The notes beneath the pieces were generated by a model. That model did no database searches. It was not told the DNA's origin and saw nothing but the letters and a program-made list of their open reading frames with translations. A DNA stretch of 64,000 bases, from positions 372,001-436,000 of the forward strand of contig ONPD01000001.1 in NCBI GenBank assembly GCA_900319625.1, written 5' to 3'. Position numbers and translations under genes: made by a program. How positions within the stretch are numbered: the first letter of the stretch is position 1; each line of letters opens with the position of its first letter. This stretch comes from an uncultured Treponema sp. (GTDB lineage: Bacteria > Spirochaetota > Spirochaetia > Treponematales > Treponemataceae). Of this stretch, positions 14,974 through 23,621 are shown in pieces.

Positions 14974-16500
14974 CTATTTTCCCAGTCTATTAATTAGTTT
15001 TTCGGCTGTTAGTGCCCAGTCTTCGCCGTTTGCAAAGCTTGAGCCGGCTAGGGCGTGGGCGTAAACTGCGGTGATGGCGGCGTCGCGGGTTGTGTAGCCT
15101 TGGGCGAGCAGGGCGGCAGTCATTCCTGCTAAGACATCGCCGCTTCCGGCCTTTGCAAGGCTTGGGGAGCCGGCGTCGCAGATGTAAATATCATCTTCAT
15201 GCGCAATAAAGGTATTTGCGCTTTTCATAATCAGCGTGATGCCAGGGAAGCGCTGACAGATTTTATTTCCAATTTCAATTCTTTTTTCAGCCTGAGTAAG
15301 TTCTGCAATTGTAACAGGCGCTTCGCCCAGGAAAGCAAAATCACAGAAGCTTTTTAGTTCTTTTAAGTGCGGTGTAAGTATGATTTTTTCCTCCGGGCGG
15401 GAGCTGTAAAGTTCGTCTAAAAAGGCCGGCAGATCTTTCCAGCTGAATAAATCGGCATCGAAAAGGCAGGCAGGTGCTTTTGCTGAGCGGAACCAGGCTT
15501 TTACTTGGTCGAGGGCTTTTTGCGCCGGGGCGGGGGGCACTTCCCTTGCAGGTGACGCTGTCAGTGTTGAAACGCCGCCTAATCCGCTTCCAATCAGCAC
15601 GCAGGTCGTGTTTGCCGGGATTTCATCATTTATCATCAGCTCTGGGCTTATTTTGAACTGTTCTAGATTTGAGTTTTCTGTTTTTACAAGAGTAACAAGT
15701 CCGCTTCCAAAATTAAGGGCGGCAGAGGCTGCAAGTATTCCAGCTCCGGATTTTTCTCCGGCGAAAACTGCTGTATGTCCGTAAGATCCCTTGTGGGAAG
15801 CTTTATTTTTCCGCCAGGGAAGTTTTATATCATCTTTTTCAATTAAAAAGGCATCCGGCCTTCCGCAGGCTTCGAATTTGGCTGGCGTAATTCCCAAATC
15901 TGCAATCTGGATTGTTCCGCAAAGGTCTTTTGCCTGGTCGCCAAAAAGTGCTGATTTCAGGCAGCCCATTGTTATGGTTAAATTAACCTTAAAACGCAGA
16001 CCTGTAGGAATGTCGCAGGCGATTTTGTTTGCAGGCAGGGAGTTTACTTTTTCAATTATACCTGCCAGCGGCTCTTTGAGTTCCCCTGAAAATCCGGTTC
16101 CTAAAATACAGTCTACAATTACACTGTAGGAAGAAAGTTTTTCGTCTGCGGGGATTTCTGTAAAAATCGGGACGCCGGTTGACTCAGCCATTTTTCGCTG
16201 TGCTATGGCTTCTTCTGTTTTTGGTGCTTTTATTGCAAAAATATCGCAGGGGATTTTTCCGCAGAGACGGCGGGCAAGAGCATAACCGTCGCCGCCGTTG
16301 TTTCCGCTTCCGCATATTATCAGGACGCGGGGGCAGGGGGCACTGGCGTGTGTAGAATCACTTTCATCCCGGCAGATAGCCTTCAAAACTTCTGCTTCCA
16401 TTGCTGCTGCCGCATTTTCCATCATTACAAATTCTGGAAAAGCGTAATGAGCTTTTGCTTCTTTTTCTACGCTCTGGGAATCAGAAAAAACTGCCTTCAT
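14974..16500 (-). CDS. nnr: Bifunctional NAD(P)H-hydrate epimerase / dehydratase
   Basis: 508 residues. It repairs hydrated NAD(P)H. The N-terminal YjeF epimerase domain covers about 1-215 (CGSGNNGGDGYALARRL, DCILGTGFSGELKEP). The C-terminal ribokinase-like dehydratase covers about 225-508 (KGSYGHTAVFAGEKSGAGI, ILTPHLKEL, and the catalytic AKAGSGDVLAGMTAALLAQG). Two low-complexity inserts are odd: DSTHASAPCP near residue 50 and TASPAREVPPAPAQ near residue 320, both rich in GC and sharing an AGTGCCCCC-GCCCC DNA motif in different frames. A weak AAGG lies almost at the ATG. It follows the secreted-protein gene by 23 nt. Confidence 0.93.
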   Translation of the reverse strand: MKAVFSDSQSVEKEAKAHYAFPEFVMMENAAAAMEAEVLKAICRDESDSTHASAPCPRVLIICGSGNNGGDGYALARRLCGKIPCDIFAIKAPKTEEAIAQRKMAESTGVPIFTEIPADEKLSSYSVIVDCILGTGFSGELKEPLAGIIEKVNSLPANKIACDIPTGLRFKVNLTITMGCLKSALFGDQAKDLCGTIQIADLGITPAKFEACGRPDAFLIEKDDIKLPWRKNKASHKGSYGHTAVFAGEKSGAGILAASAALNFGSGLVTLVKTENSNLEQFKISPELMINDEIPANTTCVLIGSGLGGVSTLTASPAREVPPAPAQKALDQVKAWFRSAKAPACLFDADLFSWKDLPAFLDELYSSRPEEKIILTPHLKELKSFCDFAFLGEAPVTIAELTQAEKRIEIGNKICQRFPGITLIMKSANTFIAHEDDIYICDAGSPSLAKAGSGDVLAGMTAALLAQGYTTRDAAITAVYAHALAGSSFANGEDWALTAEKLINRLGK

Positions 16501-16523
16501 ACCTTGCCCCGAAAGGAGATGCC

Positions 16524-17096
16524 CTACATCTTTGTGAAAATCTTAGAGCTGGCAAAGCTGTTTCCGTCAGCATCATCCGGAATATCTGTGCAGGAGAATT
16601 TCATGGCTTTATCATCATCTTTTATTGTCGAATATGTGAGCCGCATTTTTTTAGGACCGTCAGATTTTGTTTCATTTGAAACTGTCCAGCTGGAAGTGCC
16701 TTCTGACTCAACTGTTATAGTAAGCATTTTGAGGGTTGAGGTGTAAGTGCCCTTCCAGAAGTAGGTGTCGCTTCCCTGTTTCTGGCGGATTTCGATTTTT
16801 CCGTTTGATTTTACTTCTATTGTGGTTGTGTTCTTGTTGAAACCCCACTTTCCGATGCACTTTACTTCATTTGCACTTTCAGCAGCTTCTTTTACATCGT
16901 TGGCCGCCTCTTTTGCACCGTCACCGATTTTCTTTCCCAAGTCTTTAAAAAAGTTTCCGGTTTCTTTCAGAGCTTTTTTTCCCTGATCGCCAACTTCCTT
17001 CCATTCAGAAGAATTGTCCTTTTTCTTATTGTCCTTTGCAGTAAGCGGGCCGCACAAAAGGGCTGCAATAAAAAGTGTAAAAATAATCTTTTTCAT
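16524..17096 (-). CDS. Secreted/periplasmic protein of unknown function
   Basis: 190 residues. Cleavable signal peptide at 1-20 (IIFTLFIAALLCGPLTA) followed by a Lys-rich amphipathic helical stretch (about 25-75, GNFFKDLGKKIGDGAKEAA) and a C-terminal beta-rich domain of about 110 residues with Trp-rich strands (KWGFNKNTTTIEV, YFWKGTYTSTLKMLTI) that resembles lipocalin-like folds. No family is recognised with confidence. GGAGGATTTT precedes the ATG. It sits between uppP and nnr, 18 and 23 nt away, so it is probably cotranscribed. Confidence 0.72.
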   Translation of the reverse strand: MKKIIFTLFIAALLCGPLTAKDNKKKDNSSEWKEVGDQGKKALKETGNFFKDLGKKIGDGAKEAANDVKEAAESANEVKCIGKWGFNKNTTTIEVKSNGKIEIRQKQGSDTYFWKGTYTSTLKMLTITVESEGTSSWTVSNETKSDGPKKMRLTYSTIKDDDKAMKFSCTDIPDDADGNSFASSKIFTKM

Positions 17097-17114
17097 AAAA
17101 TCCTCCCGGAATCC

Positions 17115-17978
17115 TTATTTCAAAAAGAGTAATCCCAAAATACCCACTGGAATCAGGTATGCCGCAAACCAGTGAAGCTTTCCCTTGCGGATAACTTTCA
17201 TAAGGAAGGTAAGCGAAATGTAGCCTGTTGCAAAGGCTGCGGCACAACCTGCAATTACAGGTGCTGCACCGATGCTGCTGTTTACTTCGCCCAAATCCTT
17301 GAGTTCAAGAAGGAAGGCTCCAAGAATTGCCGGAATTGAAATGATAAAAGAAAAATCTCCGGCGGCTTTTGCGTCAACTCCGCTGTAGAGGGCACCGGCG
17401 ATTGTAGAACCGCTGCGGCTGATTCCTGGCAAGGTTCCAAAGCCCTGCATAATTCCAATTATAATTGACTGAAAGAAAGAAATACCTTCCGCTGGAGCTG
17501 AGCCTTCTTTTTCGGCTTTAGCTTCGTTCTGCTTTCTTTTGAGGTTACTTACAATAAGTAAAACTGCAGTTACAAGGAAGCCTGCACAGGTTGATTTAAT
17601 AGAAAGCTGGGGCATTTTTTTACTTGTAAGGATTCCGATAGCGGCGGTAATAATTGTTGCAACTATTACGGCGATGATTGTGCGCCGCCCTGCCTTGTCA
17701 CTTCCGGCAAGTAAATCTTCCGGGTGAAGGGTTGATTCTGGTTGTGCGCGGCGTGCAATCCATCTTCCTAAAACACAAAAAAGTCTTGCTATTTTTCGCC
17801 AGAAGTAAAGACAAACGGCAAAAAGAGTTGCAAGATGAAGAAAAACGTCGAACAGAAGCGGAACGTCGTCCAGCTTAAAAAGATTCTGAGCTACGGCAAG
17901 GTGGCCTGAAGATGAAATCGGAAGAAATTCTGCGATTCCCTGTAAAATTCCGAGTAAAATTCCCTGAAAAACTGTCAT
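17115..17978 (-). CDS. uppP: Undecaprenyl-diphosphatase
   Basis: 287 residues, typical of UppP/BacA. It dephosphorylates undecaprenyl diphosphate in the cytoplasmic membrane to recycle the carrier for peptidoglycan and glycan synthesis. Diagnostic motifs are present: LGILQGIAEFLPISSSGHL near the N-terminus and LPGISRSGSTIAGAL in the second half. Eight or so membrane segments are predicted by eye. A hydrophilic cytoplasmic loop (KRKQNEAKAEKEGSAPAEG, ~150-170) is a little longer than usual. GAGGTTTTCAA lies before the ATG. Confidence 0.95.
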   Translation of the reverse strand: MTVFQGILLGILQGIAEFLPISSSGHLAVAQNLFKLDDVPLLFDVFLHLATLFAVCLYFWRKIARLFCVLGRWIARRAQPESTLHPEDLLAGSDKAGRRTIIAVIVATIITAAIGILTSKKMPQLSIKSTCAGFLVTAVLLIVSNLKRKQNEAKAEKEGSAPAEGISFFQSIIIGIMQGFGTLPGISRSGSTIAGALYSGVDAKAAGDFSFIISIPAILGAFLLELKDLGEVNSSIGAAPVIAGCAAAFATGYISLTFLMKVIRKGKLHWFAAYLIPVGILGLLFLK

Positions 17979-18004
17979 TTGAAAACCTCTGAAGTATTTA
18001 TGAT

Positions 18005-18223
18005 TTACATTTCAGAAACGTGCATAGATTCTACGTCCTGCACTCTGATGTGATGATGTCCTAAGTCTAAAAAGTCGCCCCATTCTTCGGGCATAAAGCA
18101 GCCGTGCTCGTAACAGCCGCCATCTTTGCGGCAGTGGATGCAGGGGTTTTTGCTGTAATGGCCCAGCTTTTCTACGTCTAAAGTTTCTGATGAGCCGTTT
18201 TTGTACTTAATTGTTAGTTTCAT
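18005..18223 (-). CDS. Small Cys/His-rich protein, possibly metal binding
   Basis: 72 residues with no recognised family. The centre contains CIHCRKDGGCYEHGC, four Cys plus two His, followed by GHHHIRVQD, so a zinc or iron-sulfur site is likely. There is no signal peptide. Its start overlaps the 3' end of lgt by 17 nt, showing it is cotranscribed with lgt and probably translated by coupling; GGAGTAAACACAAG in the lgt end supplies a ribosome site. It is followed by uppP after 26 nt. Confidence 0.7.
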   Translation of the reverse strand: MKLTIKYKNGSSETLDVEKLGHYSKNPCIHCRKDGGCYEHGCFMPEEWGDFLDLGHHHIRVQDVESMHVSEM

Positions 18224-19214
18224 ACTTGTGTTTACTCCTTATGCCTAAAATTACCATTGTAATTACAGAGCCGGCCACCATCAGGAAGCATAAAATCTGT
18301 CCGGTGGAGAAGTTTAGGAGCGAAGTATTGGTGTAGAGCGGGGCGGTGGCGTCCTTGGCGATTCGGTAGCCGATGTCGGCATCTGGTTCGCGGAAGTATT
18401 CGATGAAAAAGCGGAAGAAGCCGTAACCGCAGGCGTAGGAAAGTCCCAGCTGGCCGTCAAACTTTTTGTGCTTTCTCATGAGCCACAAAATCGACCAGAG
18501 AATTACGCCTTCAAAAAGGGCTTCGTAAAGCTGGCTTGGGTGGCGGGGAAGGTTTACAAGATTTTTTTCTGCTATGTCCATTCCGATTTTCTGAGCAAAG
18601 TCAATGACCCAGCTTTTTGAGGCGGAAAATTTTTCTGCGGCAGGGAAGACCATGCCCCAGGGAGCGGTAGTAATGCGGCCGTAAAGCTCTCCGTTTAAGA
18701 AGTTGCCTAAGCGGCCGAAGGTGTAGCCAAGAGGAATTGCAATACACATGGCATCGCACCATTTCCAGAAGGGCTTTTTGTGTACCCGGCACCAGACAAT
18801 CATTCCGATTAAACCGCCGATAAAGCCGCCGTGGTAAGACATACCGGCAAGGCCTGTAAAGTTTCCGGCTGCGTCAAAAGGCCAGAAAATCAGCCAGGGC
18901 TTTTTCCAGTAGAGGCCTGTTGTGTCGTAAATCAAAGTGGAAAATACGCGGGCTCCAATTAAAAGGAAAACGATTCCGGTTGCTATAAAGCTGAAAACAT
19001 CGTCTTCGGAAGCTTTTCCTGCCGGGGTGGAAGCTGTCGCCTGGGAAGGTGAATCAAGCGCGCCCTCTTTAAATAATTTTGAAAGCACCCAGTAAGCTGT
19101 TCCGAAGGCAAAAACGTACATCAGACCGTACCAGCGAAGGAGTCCTAAAAATTTAATTCCCGGAAAAATCTGCGGATGAATCCAGGAAGGGTAGTTTATG
19201 TATAAAAAGTTCAT
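18207..19214 (-). CDS. lgt: Prolipoprotein diacylglyceryl transferase
   Basis: 335 residues, somewhat longer than the usual 260-300. It transfers diacylglycerol from phosphatidylglycerol to the lipobox Cys of prolipoproteins. Seen: GLMYVFAFGTAYWVL, the catalytic-region LAGMSYHGGFIGGLIG, GRLGNFLNGELYGRITT and RHPSQLYEALFEG. The extra length comes largely from a Ser/Thr/Ala/Pro-rich insert between the first membrane segments (DSPSQATASTPAGKASEDD, residues ~55-75). Several lipoproteins in the window would be substrates. It starts 1 nt after the MinD-like gene stop, so they form an operon. Confidence 0.95.
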   Translation of the reverse strand: MNFLYINYPSWIHPQIFPGIKFLGLLRWYGLMYVFAFGTAYWVLSKLFKEGALDSPSQATASTPAGKASEDDVFSFIATGIVFLLIGARVFSTLIYDTTGLYWKKPWLIFWPFDAAGNFTGLAGMSYHGGFIGGLIGMIVWCRVHKKPFWKWCDAMCIAIPLGYTFGRLGNFLNGELYGRITTAPWGMVFPAAEKFSASKSWVIDFAQKIGMDIAEKNLVNLPRHPSQLYEALFEGVILWSILWLMRKHKKFDGQLGLSYACGYGFFRFFIEYFREPDADIGYRIAKDATAPLYTNTSLLNFSTGQILCFLMVAGSVITMVILGIRSKHKYETNN

Positions 19215-19215
19215 A

Positions 19216-20361
19216 TTAAATCTTAAATCCTTGTCCGGCGGCCTTAATCAGTTTTGACTTCAAAAGCTGATTTTCCTTGCGCACCTGAGTAAGTTCATAA
19301 TTGAGGGTTTTTACCATTTCTGCAAGTTCACTCACGCTCAAAGTTCCGCCGCTGACTAAATCTTCAATGCCTGCAAGCTTGAGATTATAATCTTCGTTTG
19401 CATCTTCATCCGCGTTCTGGAAGTTGTCGCTTGCGCCTTCGAGATTAAAGGCTGCGTCAAAGGCGCGAGGCGGAGTTGCAATCACCTTGTCGGCAATGCG
19501 GTATACTGCCTGACCCAAGAGGGACTGAGGCTTATAAACAACAACAGGAAGCTGGCTTGCAAGAGCCTTATCCTGCAGCATATCGCGGTACATAAGTCCA
19601 AGATATTCAATTTCAAGTCCAAGATACTGATTGCAGGATTTTTTGATTCTCTGGGCCCGGTCAGCATCCTTTGGATCTTCAATCATGTTCATAACAAGGC
19701 GGGGACGGAACTGTTCCATGCGGGCCTTAAAAAGCGCTGTCGCTGCCGGATCCTGTTTTTCAAGCTCTGCTACCAGCTGTGGAATGTAAAGCTTCTGCAT
19801 TGATTTTGCATCTTTTTTGATCCCGTCGATGTAAGCGCGGCCAGGTGTTCCTCTCTTGAAGGTTGTGTATAAAAGGCGGAAGGTGGCATTTTTCAAAAAG
19901 AGATAACCGTTCAAGGTTGCAGTAACGGCAGGCGCAGAAACAATAATTCCCTGTGGAGAAAGAAGGAACATATCAAGAATGAACTGATGGGTTCCCGCTC
20001 CAAGGTCTAGAATAACGTAATCTGTATTTATATTTTTAAGATTGCGGATCAGTTTTACTTTCTGAACGTGTTTAAGGGAAGTCAAATCAGGAATCTGGCT
20101 GTCGCCCGCAATAAAGCTGACGTTGTCATAATCTGTCGGCTGGATGATGTCCTTAAAATCAATTTTATCTGTGAACCAGGAACCAAGGCTGGCTGCTCCG
20201 GGGTGCTGTCCGATTACAAGATGAAGATTGGAAGCTCCCAAATCAAGATCGACTAAAACAACTTTTTTTCCCTGCTGACCCAGGGCAATCGCTAGGTTTG
20301 CAGAAAGAAGGCTTTTTCCAACTCCTCCCTTACCGCTTGCTACTGGAATTATCTGTGCCAT
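19216..20361 (-). CDS. MinD/ParA-family ATPase (FlhG-like)
   Basis: 381 residues. Deviant Walker A ASGKGGVGKSLLS near residue 9, ADP-contact Asp in VVLVDLDLGASNLHL, and Walker B-like YVILDLGAGTHQFILDM. The C-terminal ~90 residues are helical with a coiled-coil-like end (ELAEMVKTLNYELTQVRKENQLLKSKL). This kind of MinD-like protein in spirochaetes resembles FlhG/MinD2 and may place flagella or other polar machinery; no flagellar genes are nearby. The start ATG (MAQIIPVASGKGG) lies 7 nt after a TATAAT box with no Shine-Dalgarno sequence. lgt follows immediately. Confidence 0.8.
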   Translation of the reverse strand: MAQIIPVASGKGGVGKSLLSANLAIALGQQGKKVVLVDLDLGASNLHLVIGQHPGAASLGSWFTDKIDFKDIIQPTDYDNVSFIAGDSQIPDLTSLKHVQKVKLIRNLKNINTDYVILDLGAGTHQFILDMFLLSPQGIIVSAPAVTATLNGYLFLKNATFRLLYTTFKRGTPGRAYIDGIKKDAKSMQKLYIPQLVAELEKQDPAATALFKARMEQFRPRLVMNMIEDPKDADRAQRIKKSCNQYLGLEIEYLGLMYRDMLQDKALASQLPVVVYKPQSLLGQAVYRIADKVIATPPRAFDAAFNLEGASDNFQNADEDANEDYNLKLAGIEDLVSGGTLSVSELAEMVKTLNYELTQVRKENQLLKSKLIKAAGQGFKI

Positions 20362-20367
20362 AGAAAA

Positions 20368-20373
20368 ATTATA
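20368..20373 (-). promoter_or_regulatory. TATAAT promoter of the MinD-like/lgt operon
   Basis: Minus-strand TATAAT at 20373-20368, six bases before the ATG at 20361; transcription would begin at or next to the start codon. The divergent ctpA promoter is 47 nt away. Confidence 0.6.
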
Positions 20374-20419
20374 ACACAATCATGCCATTTTATATATGGA
20401 ATTTTTCGTATTTGTGCCG

Positions 20420-20425
20420 TAAAAT
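20420..20425 (+). promoter_or_regulatory. TAAAAT promoter of ctpA
   Basis: TAAAAT at 20420-20425 with eight bases to the ATG at 20434 and no Shine-Dalgarno sequence, implying a leaderless or near-leaderless mRNA. No good -35 box. Confidence 0.5.
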
Positions 20426-20433
20426 GAATTGTT

Positions 20434-21915
20434 ATGAAACGCACAATTAACAATATTAAAAAAGTAACTTTATCCTTTTTAATTCTTACATTTGCATCTC
20501 AGTGTTTTGCTCAGTCTTCAATAGATTCAGACTCCAAAATATCAAGCTTCCAATACATGAAAAAACTTAATTCAGTTTTTGACTTTGTTCAGATGAATTA
20601 TGTTGATGATTTAGACCCTAAGCTGCTTTACGAGGGAGCTCTCAAGGGAATGCTGGAGGCAATCGGCGACCCTTATACCCTTTATCTTGATTCTGATTAT
20701 ATGCGCGATCTGGGTGATACAACAAACGGAAGCTTTGGAGGAGTCGGCCTTACAATTTCCAAGCCGACTGAGAATAAGCCTGATAAGCCTGCCTACGTAG
20801 AAGTTTCGTCACCAATCGAAGATTCTCCTGGTGCAAAAGCCGGAATTCAGTCTGGGGATTATATCGTAGCAATTGAAGGAAAGCCTACTCCGGAAATGAG
20901 TATGAACGAGGTTCTGGCAAACCTGCGCGGGGAAGTAGGCACTCCGGTAAATGTTACGATTCTGCGCGGTGCCAACATGAAGTTCGATATCAAGCTTGTC
21001 CGCGCCTTGATCGAAGTTCCGACTGTAAAGGACGGAATGATTGAAGGAAGTAAAATCGGCTATATGCGCCTTATTCAGTTTACTCCTGAAACTCCAAAGC
21101 GTGTTCAGGAAGCAATTGACGGTTTTAAGGCTGCAGGTTACACAAGCCTGATTATTGATTTGCGCGATAATCCGGGCGGACTGATTACAAGTGCCGTTGA
21201 AGTTGGTGATAAGTTCATCAGTGAAGGACCAATTGTTTCAACCAAGAGCCGCCTGATTCTGGAAAATCACCAGTTTACGGCAAATAAAGATAAGACGATT
21301 GTAAGCGGTATTCCAATCGTAGTTTTGATTAACCATGGTTCGGCAAGTGCCTCTGAAATTCTTTCCGGGGCCCTTAAAGACAATCATCTGGCTTACCTTG
21401 TCGGCGAACGCACTTACGGAAAGGGTTCTGTTCAGCAGGTTGTTCCTCTTCGTGAAGATAACGGAATCAAGCTGACAATTGCCCGCTATTACACACCAAG
21501 CGATACAAATATCGATAAAATCGGAATTCCACCAGATCTTGAGATTCACAATGTTGAAAAATTCAGCAAAGAGCAGGAAGAACTGTACGTTAAGATGTTT
21601 GAAAATCAGGCAGTTCAGAAAATTGCTGATGAAAATCCTAACATGAAGGAAAGTGAGATTGCGGTTGCGGCTGAAAAGCTTGCAAAAGAATATCCTTTTG
21701 ATTTACGCCTGCTCCGCCGTCTGATTCGTGTTCAGCTTATGCGCCATCAGCCTACTCCGCTCTTTGATATGGATTATGATGTTCAGCTCAAGGAAGCAAT
21801 CAGAATTCTTAAAGAAGAAAAATTTTCTGAGCTTGTAAAACAGACTAAAACTTTGAAGCAGCTTCAGGACGAGGCAGCAGAAAAAGATTCAAAAGAAACT
21901 GTTGCCATAAAATAA
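20434..21915 (+). CDS. ctpA: Carboxy-terminal processing protease (S41 family)
   Basis: 493 residues. Signal peptide or membrane anchor at residues ~8-28, PDZ domain at about 95-185 (GGVGLTISKP, GIQSGDYIVAIEGKPT), then the S41 catalytic domain with LIIDLRDNPGG, nucleophile Ser in NHGSASASEIL and general-base Lys in GERTYGKGSVQQVV. It would degrade or trim periplasmic proteins. The C-terminal ~110 residues are charged and helical. The stop is 10 nt before rsmE, so the two are likely cotranscribed. Confidence 0.94.
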   Translation: MKRTINNIKKVTLSFLILTFASQCFAQSSIDSDSKISSFQYMKKLNSVFDFVQMNYVDDLDPKLLYEGALKGMLEAIGDPYTLYLDSDYMRDLGDTTNGSFGGVGLTISKPTENKPDKPAYVEVSSPIEDSPGAKAGIQSGDYIVAIEGKPTPEMSMNEVLANLRGEVGTPVNVTILRGANMKFDIKLVRALIEVPTVKDGMIEGSKIGYMRLIQFTPETPKRVQEAIDGFKAAGYTSLIIDLRDNPGGLITSAVEVGDKFISEGPIVSTKSRLILENHQFTANKDKTIVSGIPIVVLINHGSASASEILSGALKDNHLAYLVGERTYGKGSVQQVVPLREDNGIKLTIARYYTPSDTNIDKIGIPPDLEIHNVEKFSKEQEELYVKMFENQAVQKIADENPNMKESEIAVAAEKLAKEYPFDLRLLRRLIRVQLMRHQPTPLFDMDYDVQLKEAIRILKEEKFSELVKQTKTLKQLQDEAAEKDSKETVAIK

Positions 21916-21925
21916 GATTTTAAGA

Positions 21926-22798
21926 ATGCGCCAGTTTATAGTTGAAACAGCAAATATAAAAAACGGCCTCATCGAACTGATTGGAAAGGATTTCCGCTAT
22001 CTGCGTCAGGTTCTGCGGGTAAAAAAAGGCGATATGCTCAATGTCCGCCTGGATGACGGAAGCCTTCAGGGAACTACGGTTGCTTTCATTGATGATAAGG
22101 CTAAAAAAATCACCCTGCAGATTTGCGAAAATGCCGCCGGGGACCAGACTATTACCCGCGGTGTGCAGGCGGATGCTGTCGGCGGATTTTTTTCTGAGCG
22201 CGAGTTCGTACTTTTTCAGTTTATTCCAAAGGCTCAGAAATTTGAGCTGATTGTTCGTCAGGCGACAGAGTGCGGAATCAGCATAATTGTTCCGGTTATC
22301 GGAGATTTTTCTGAAAAAAACTGCACTTCTATGTTTGAGGGCGCCAAGCGGGAACGTTTTGAGCGAATAATACGCGAGGCCCGTCAGCAGAGCGGCTCTC
22401 CGGTGGCTACAAGAATTATGGAGCCAATGAACGTAGCGGCGGCGGCCCAATGGTGGAGGGACTTTTCCGGGGCAGAAGGCGCTGGCGTCGAGGCAGGTGG
22501 CACTGAAGCTGTGGCAGGAGCACCTGCCGTTGGTGCAGCTTCACTTGCGGTGGCTCTCTGGGAGCGGACGGAAGGCGAAGTTCCCCTGCAGCAGATTATA
22601 AATGAAAAGAAAGCTGCAAAAAAGATTTGCATTGCGGTTGGAAATGAAGGTGGAATCAGTCCTTCTGAGATTTCGCTATTGAAGGAAAAAGGATTTTTTT
22701 CTACCATTCATTTTGACGTGAATATACTCCGCTGTGAAACGGCGGCTCTCTACGGAATTGCGGCTCTTCAAAGCGCACTTTCGCAGGCAATTTTGTAA
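21926..22798 (+). CDS. rsmE: 16S rRNA m3U1498 methyltransferase
   Basis: 290 residues against about 245 for most RsmE. N-terminal PUA-like domain (FRYLRQVLRVKKGDML) and C-terminal SPOUT knot (KICIAVGNEGGISPSEISLLKEKGF, ILRCETAALYGIAALQ). The extra length is an Ala/Gly/Val-rich insert at about residues 178-215 (GAEGAGVEAGGTEAVAG), GC-rich and low in complexity, between two conserved parts. The insert shares a GGCAGG-GGCACTG DNA motif with an insert in nnr. Activity is probably kept because the insert falls in a loop. Confidence 0.9.
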   Translation: MRQFIVETANIKNGLIELIGKDFRYLRQVLRVKKGDMLNVRLDDGSLQGTTVAFIDDKAKKITLQICENAAGDQTITRGVQADAVGGFFSEREFVLFQFIPKAQKFELIVRQATECGISIIVPVIGDFSEKNCTSMFEGAKRERFERIIREARQQSGSPVATRIMEPMNVAAAAQWWRDFSGAEGAGVEAGGTEAVAGAPAVGAASLAVALWERTEGEVPLQQIINEKKAAKKICIAVGNEGGISPSEISLLKEKGFFSTIHFDVNILRCETAALYGIAALQSALSQAIL

Positions 22799-22823
22799 AA
22801 TAAAAAACAGGTGGGAATGGAAT

Positions 22824-23561
22824 ATGGCAATTCAGAGAATTTCTTTAGTAGGTGTACCGGTAGATATCTGTCAGCCGGAAAATCTTGAAAATGAAATTAT
22901 GGAGATTCTTGCAAAACCGGGAACAAAGCAGATTATTTTCCTTTCAATCTGGGATTTGCTTAAGGCAAGAAAACGCGGAGACTTTGCAGACTGTGTGAAG
23001 AGCGCGGATTTAGTTTTGCCGATTTCAAAGTCTATCCTGCGCGCGGCAGCTTTCCTAAAAAAGCCTCTTCCTGTCCGCTATAATCCCTTCAATGCCGTTA
23101 TCCAGATTCTTTCTGTTCTTGATTCGCATTTCAAATCAATCTATCTTCTTGGTTCTTCAAAAAAGACCCTTACAAAGGTTGAACATAATATTAAGGACAC
23201 CTTCCCGACCCTGAAGGTAATCGGCCGCTATGTTGGCTATTTTCCAAAAAACTCGGAAGGAAATATTATTCAGGCAATCTTTAAATCTCAGCCCGACCTG
23301 GTTCTCATCAGTGACGGCATTCGCGAGAAAAACTGCTGGGCTTACCGCCGCCGCAATCAGTTTTCTTCAAGTGCTTTCCTTTACTACAGGGACGCCTTCG
23401 GAATTTTCTCTGAGCGCGTTCGCCGTGTAAACGAAAAGACCTTCGATAAGGGCCTGGAGTTCTTCACAGAAATTGCTCATAACCCCTTTAAAATCTTTTA
23501 TATTTTAAGATTATTTGTATTTTCTCTCGTTGTGCTATGGTACAAACTGTTCAAAAAGTGA
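22824..23561 (+). CDS. WecG/TagA/CpsF-family glycosyltransferase
   Basis: 245 residues, normal for the family. It would transfer an N-acetylmannosamine-type sugar to a lipid-linked acceptor on the cytoplasmic face of the membrane. Seen: ISLVGVPVDICQPENLE at the start, the catalytic-region SADLVLPISKSILRAAAFL in place of the usual ADG motif, then LLGSSKKTLTKVEHNI and IRYVGYF-like segment. The usual catalytic Asp/Gly triplet is altered to LPISKS, so activity is uncertain. The ATG at 22824 is preceded by AGGTGGG; a longer frame upstream overlaps rsmE. Confidence 0.78.
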   Translation: MAIQRISLVGVPVDICQPENLENEIMEILAKPGTKQIIFLSIWDLLKARKRGDFADCVKSADLVLPISKSILRAAAFLKKPLPVRYNPFNAVIQILSVLDSHFKSIYLLGSSKKTLTKVEHNIKDTFPTLKVIGRYVGYFPKNSEGNIIQAIFKSQPDLVLISDGIREKNCWAYRRRNQFSSSAFLYYRDAFGIFSERVRRVNEKTFDKGLEFFTEIAHNPFKIFYILRLFVFSLVVLWYKLFKK

Positions 23562-23621
23562 TATAATAACAATAAATTATAAATATAATAAAAAATTATT
23601 TAAAAACACAGGAACAAAAAA

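Noticed and set aside
22734-22823. N-terminal extension of the WecG/TagA-type protein overlapping rsmE
   Set aside because: The family N-terminus and AGGTGGG support the ATG at 22824; the extension is in another frame of rsmE.
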